NCBI GenBank assembly: GCA_023433855.1
Contig: JAEYTV010000173.1
Location: 1-9,490, forward strand
From: Pseudomonadota bacterium
GTDB lineage: Bacteria; Pseudomonadota; Alphaproteobacteria; Rhizobiales; Rhizobiaceae
Length of the DNA: 9,490 bases
Reading direction: 5' to 3'
Part shown: positions 6,795-9,490 of the stretch, one piece after another
Layout of the letters: the number at the start of each line of letters is the position of its first letter
Position numbering within the stretch: position 1 is the stretch's first letter
Notes under the pieces: generated by a model
Told to the model about the DNA's origin: nothing
Seen by the model: only the letters and a program-made list of their open reading frames with translations
The model's database searches: none
Program-made: the position numbers and the translations under genes

Positions 6795-7994
6795 ATGACT
6801 GCCTCCCATAATGCGGGCGCGTTGCGCACCGTGACAACGGATGATGCCAGCGAAAACGAAGCGCGCAAGAGCGCTACGGTAGCCGAAGCCGCCCCCGCAG
6901 CGGATTCTGCTGCCGTTTCGGGTCCTGAAAAGCGGAAAAGGCGGAGTTTGCTGCTTCCGGTTATTGCGCTCGCCCTCCTCGGTGGCGCTGGCTGGTATGG
7001 CTACAACTGGTGGACCGACGGTCGGTTCCTAGTCTCGACAGATGACGCCTATGTGGAGGGTGATATCGCGGTTATCTCTCCCAAGGTCTCCGGTTACGTC
7101 GCGCGAGTGAATGTTGTTGAAAACCAGTTCGTGAAGGCCGGCGATCCTTTGGTGACCCTGGACGACGGCGACTACAGGCTGGCATTTGAAATGGCCGAAG
7201 CCGCCATCGAATCCGCCCATCTCGCGATTTCGCGCATCGATGCCCAGATCGTTGGAGCCCATGCGTCTCTCGAACAGGCGAAGGCCCAGCAAGGCGCCCT
7301 GGAGGCCGCTCTTCGCGGCTCCGAGATCACCTACAAGCGGGCCGGCGAACTGGCTGCCAAGTCGGTAGGCACCACGGCCGATCTTGACAATGCCAGGATG
7401 GCCCTCGAGCAGGCCCGTGCCAACCTCGTTGCCGGTCGCGCCGCCGTTTCCTCCGCAGAGGCCAATATCGGACTGTTGCAGGCGCAGCGCAACGAAGCGG
7501 TCAATGCCGTGCGGACGCAGGAACTCGCTCGCGACCAGGCGAAGCGCGACCTCGACTTCACCATTCTGAAGGCGCCCTATGCCGGCTTCGTCGGCAATGT
7601 TGCGGTCCAGACGGGTGATCTCGTTTCGGCAGGAAAGCGCCTGGCGTCGCTGGTGCCTCTCGACGAGCTCTATATCCGTGCGAATTTCAAGGAGACACAG
7701 ATCGGCCAGCTGGAGCCTGGCTCCAAGGTCCGCGTCCATGTCGACGCCTACGAAGATCGCCCGATCGAAGGTACGGTCGAGTCCATCGCGCCTGCGTCCG
7801 GCGCGGTTTTCTCGCTGCTGCCCCCCGAGAATGCCACGGGGAACTTCACCAAGGTGGTGCAGCGTGTGCCCGTGCGCATCTCGATCCCCAAGGAAGACCT
7901 CGAAAGCCAGCACTTGCGGGCCGGGTTGAGCGTCGTGGTGGACGTGGATACCCGCACGGCGCCAGCCGACAAGAACGCTGTCGCCGCCCGGTAA
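6795..7994 (+). CDS. emrA: EmrA/HlyD-type membrane fusion protein of an MFS efflux pump
   Basis: Periplasmic adaptor that links the inner-membrane exporter EmrB to an outer-membrane channel. It is 399 residues, normal for EmrA. A polar cytoplasmic N-terminus (1-50, ending KRKRR) precedes one membrane helix (51-73). The first biotinyl-lipoyl half is near 80-125 (DDAYVEGDIAVISPKVSG), a long Ala/Gln-rich coiled-coil hairpin spans about 126-242, and the second lipoyl half is near 243-270 (ILKAPYAGFVGNVAVQTGD). The beta-barrel follows (ANFKETQIGQLEPG, 286-299), and then the EmrA-type segment FSLLPPENATGNFTKVVQR (319-337). The ATG at 6795 is chosen because the longer reading frame's ATG at 6717 falls between the -35 and -10 of the promoter and so cannot be on the mRNA. 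A GTG at 6786 is a possible alternative; the Shine-Dalgarno is weak (GGAA about 11 bases upstream). emrB follows after 21 bases. Confidence 0.95.
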   Translation: MTASHNAGALRTVTTDDASENEARKSATVAEAAPAADSAAVSGPEKRKRRSLLLPVIALALLGGAGWYGYNWWTDGRFLVSTDDAYVEGDIAVISPKVSGYVARVNVVENQFVKAGDPLVTLDDGDYRLAFEMAEAAIESAHLAISRIDAQIVGAHASLEQAKAQQGALEAALRGSEITYKRAGELAAKSVGTTADLDNARMALEQARANLVAGRAAVSSAEANIGLLQAQRNEAVNAVRTQELARDQAKRDLDFTILKAPYAGFVGNVAVQTGDLVSAGKRLASLVPLDELYIRANFKETQIGQLEPGSKVRVHVDAYEDRPIEGTVESIAPASGAVFSLLPPENATGNFTKVVQRVPVRISIPKEDLESQHLRAGLSVVVDVDTRTAPADKNAVAAR

Positions 7995-8015
7995 CCCGGC
8001 GCAAGGAGAACGTCC

Positions 8016-9490
8016 ATGGCAACAGCAACTGCCACGGCCGGCGCTATACCCGCTGACCCGCCGATGGACAAACGCAAGCTCATTGCCTTCTTCGCAATGG
8101 TCTTTGGCATGTTCATGTCGATCCTGGACATCCAGATCGTCTCGGCCTCGCTGGCAGAAATACAGGCTGGCCTGTCGGCGGGCTCGGACGAAGTCGCCTG
8201 GGTCCAGACATCCTACCTCATCGCCGAGGTGATCATGATCCCTCTGTCGGGGACGCTCGCACGGATCCTTTCCACGCGGGTGCTGTTCACGATCTGCGCG
8301 GGCGGTTTCACCATCGCCAGCGCACTGTGCGCGACGGCCGCCAACATCGAGCAGATGATCGTCTACCGCGCGCTGCAGGGTTTCATCGGCGGCGGCATGA
8401 TCCCCTCTGTCTTCGCGGCCGCATTCACGATCTTCCCGCCGTCAAAGCGCAGCATCGTGTCGCCCATTATCGGTCTCGTGGCGACGCTTGCGCCGACTAT
8501 CGGGCCAACCGTCGGCGGTTATCTGTCGCATGCCTTCTCATGGCACTGGCTTTTCCTCGTCAACATCATCCCGGGCATCCTCGTCACGGCAGCTGCATGG
8601 AGCCTCATCGACTTCGACAAGCCCCAGCATCAACTGATGCGGAAGTTTGACTGGTGGGGTCTTATCTCCATGGCCGTATTCCTCGGGTCGCTCGAATACG
8701 TGCTGGAAGAAGGCAACAACAAGGACTGGTTCAGCGACGAGCATATCGTCATCGGAACGGTGTTTATCGTCATCGGCGCAGCGCTCTTCTTCTGGCGGGC
8801 TTTCAGGGTGGAATTCCCGGTCGTGGACCTGAGGGCCTTCACCAATGCCAACTTCGCGTTCGGTTCTCTCTTCTCGTTCGTGATGGGGGTAGGCCTCTAT
8901 GGTCTCACCTATCTCTACCCTTTGTATCTGGCCCGTATCCGAGGCTACGACTCGCTGATGATCGGTGAAACGATGTTCGTCTCCGGGTTGGCGATGTTCG
9001 TGTCTGCTCCGATCGTCGGCCGCCTCACCAACATCCTCGACCAGAGGGTGATGATGGTGATCGGCTTCGTCGGTTTCGCCATCGGCACGTGGCTGATGAC
9101 CGCAATCACCGGGGACTGGGACTTCTGGGAACTGTTCCTGCCGCAGATATTGCGCGGCGCATCGATGATGATGTGCATGGTGCCGATCAACAACATTGCG
9201 CTCGGCACGCTTTCTCCACAGCGCATCCAGGGGGCTTCGGGGCTATTCAATCTGACACGCAACCTTGGAGGCGCAGTCGGGCTGGCGATCATCAACACGA
9301 TGCTGACGCAACGCACCGATGAGCATTATGCGCGGCTGTCCGAACATGTGAATTATGGCAATCCTGCTGCAATGAACTGGCTGGAGAGCGTCGGCGCCAA
9401 CCTCAGTTCCTATGGTCTGGACGGCAGTTCAGCGGCGATGCAGAGGCTTTCCGGTATGATCACGCAGCAGGCGTGGCTCCTCTCGTTTGC
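8016..9490 (+). CDS. emrB: EmrB/QacA-type MFS drug exporter (DHA2; 3' end cut by window edge)
   Basis: Proton-driven inner-membrane exporter of the 14-helix DHA2 family; with EmrA it moves hydrophobic drugs or plant compounds out of the cell. The window holds 491 complete codons with no stop. Family members are about 510-535 residues, so only the C-terminal tail is missing. Motifs in order: D1-like SILDIQIVSASLAEIQ (35-50), motif A-like GTLARILSTR (79-88), motif B YRALQGFIGGGMIP (117-130) and the antiporter motif C APTIGPTVGG (159-168). Later membrane segments are seen at about 218-232, 246-262, 290-315, 328-345 and 358-375. The D1 motif reads LDIQIVSAS rather than the common LDxTIVNVA, so it belongs to a subgroup distinct from E. 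coli EmrB. The start has an ideal AAGGAG at 8003-8008, 7 bases upstream, and the 21-bp gap after emrA indicates one operon. Substrates cannot be read from sequence. Confidence 0.95.
   Translation, partial: MATATATAGAIPADPPMDKRKLIAFFAMVFGMFMSILDIQIVSASLAEIQAGLSAGSDEVAWVQTSYLIAEVIMIPLSGTLARILSTRVLFTICAGGFTIASALCATAANIEQMIVYRALQGFIGGGMIPSVFAAAFTIFPPSKRSIVSPIIGLVATLAPTIGPTVGGYLSHAFSWHWLFLVNIIPGILVTAAAWSLIDFDKPQHQLMRKFDWWGLISMAVFLGSLEYVLEEGNNKDWFSDEHIVIGTVFIVIGAALFFWRAFRVEFPVVDLRAFTNANFAFGSLFSFVMGVGLYGLTYLYPLYLARIRGYDSLMIGETMFVSGLAMFVSAPIVGRLTNILDQRVMMVIGFVGFAIGTWLMTAITGDWDFWELFLPQILRGASMMMCMVPINNIALGTLSPQRIQGASGLFNLTRNLGGAVGLAIINTMLTQRTDEHYARLSEHVNYGNPAAMNWLESVGANLSSYGLDGSSAAMQRLSGMITQQAWLLSF

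Noticed and set aside
7029..7913. 294-codon minus-strand open frame opposite emrA
   Set aside because: Antisense to a complete EmrA with the full domain order; the product has no recognisable fold and is a shadow frame.

Overview
The window is GC-rich (roughly 60% by eye), densely coded chromosomal DNA that looks like a Rhizobiales alphaproteobacterium of the Sinorhizobium/Rhizobium/Agrobacterium type. The evidence is protein character, plus promoters of the rhizobial CTTGAC-N17-CTATAT form. From memory (not checked), Sinorhizobium meliloti has a TetR-type emrR divergent from emrAB, with gltX and lysS close by; this window fits that arrangement.

Layout. Five genes run leftward on the minus strand. 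From right to left in transcription order they are a TetR-family repressor (emrR, 5960-6664), a TerC-family membrane protein (5110-5865), an SLC13-type permease with two RCK_C/TrkA-C-like domains (3142-4914), glutamyl-tRNA synthetase (gltX, 1563-3020) and class II lysyl-tRNA synthetase (lysS, 1-1436, cut by the left edge). Two genes run rightward: a membrane fusion protein (emrA, 6795-7994) and a 14-TM-type MFS exporter (emrB, 8016-9490, cut by the right edge). No gene-free stretch exceeds 300 bases; the longest gap is 195 bases (4915-5109). I saw no tRNA, rRNA, IS element, CRISPR array or integrase.

How the genes work together. emrA and emrB form a tripartite-type efflux pump operon (an outer-membrane channel would be encoded elsewhere), and emrR is its likely local repressor. 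The 130-bp emrR-emrA spacer is the most informative non-coding DNA here. Two near-identical palindromic operators (GAACC-N4-GGTTC) lie exactly 60 bp apart, centre to centre. Between them two promoters face in opposite directions and overlap, so that each -35 overlaps the other's -10. A TTCGAA palindrome sits on the shared symmetry axis. gltX and lysS probably form a translation operon. A near-perfect 32-nt inverted repeat sits at the predicted 5' end of the gltX transcript. TerC (a family linked to Mn2+ export) and the SLC13/RCK_C permease are membrane proteins between these two modules; their substrates cannot be read from sequence.

Overall this is an ordinary, well-kept chromosomal region. 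I found no convincing undescribed system. The points worth a second look are regulatory (emrR-emrA spacer, gltX leader) and start-site corrections (emrA, terC).
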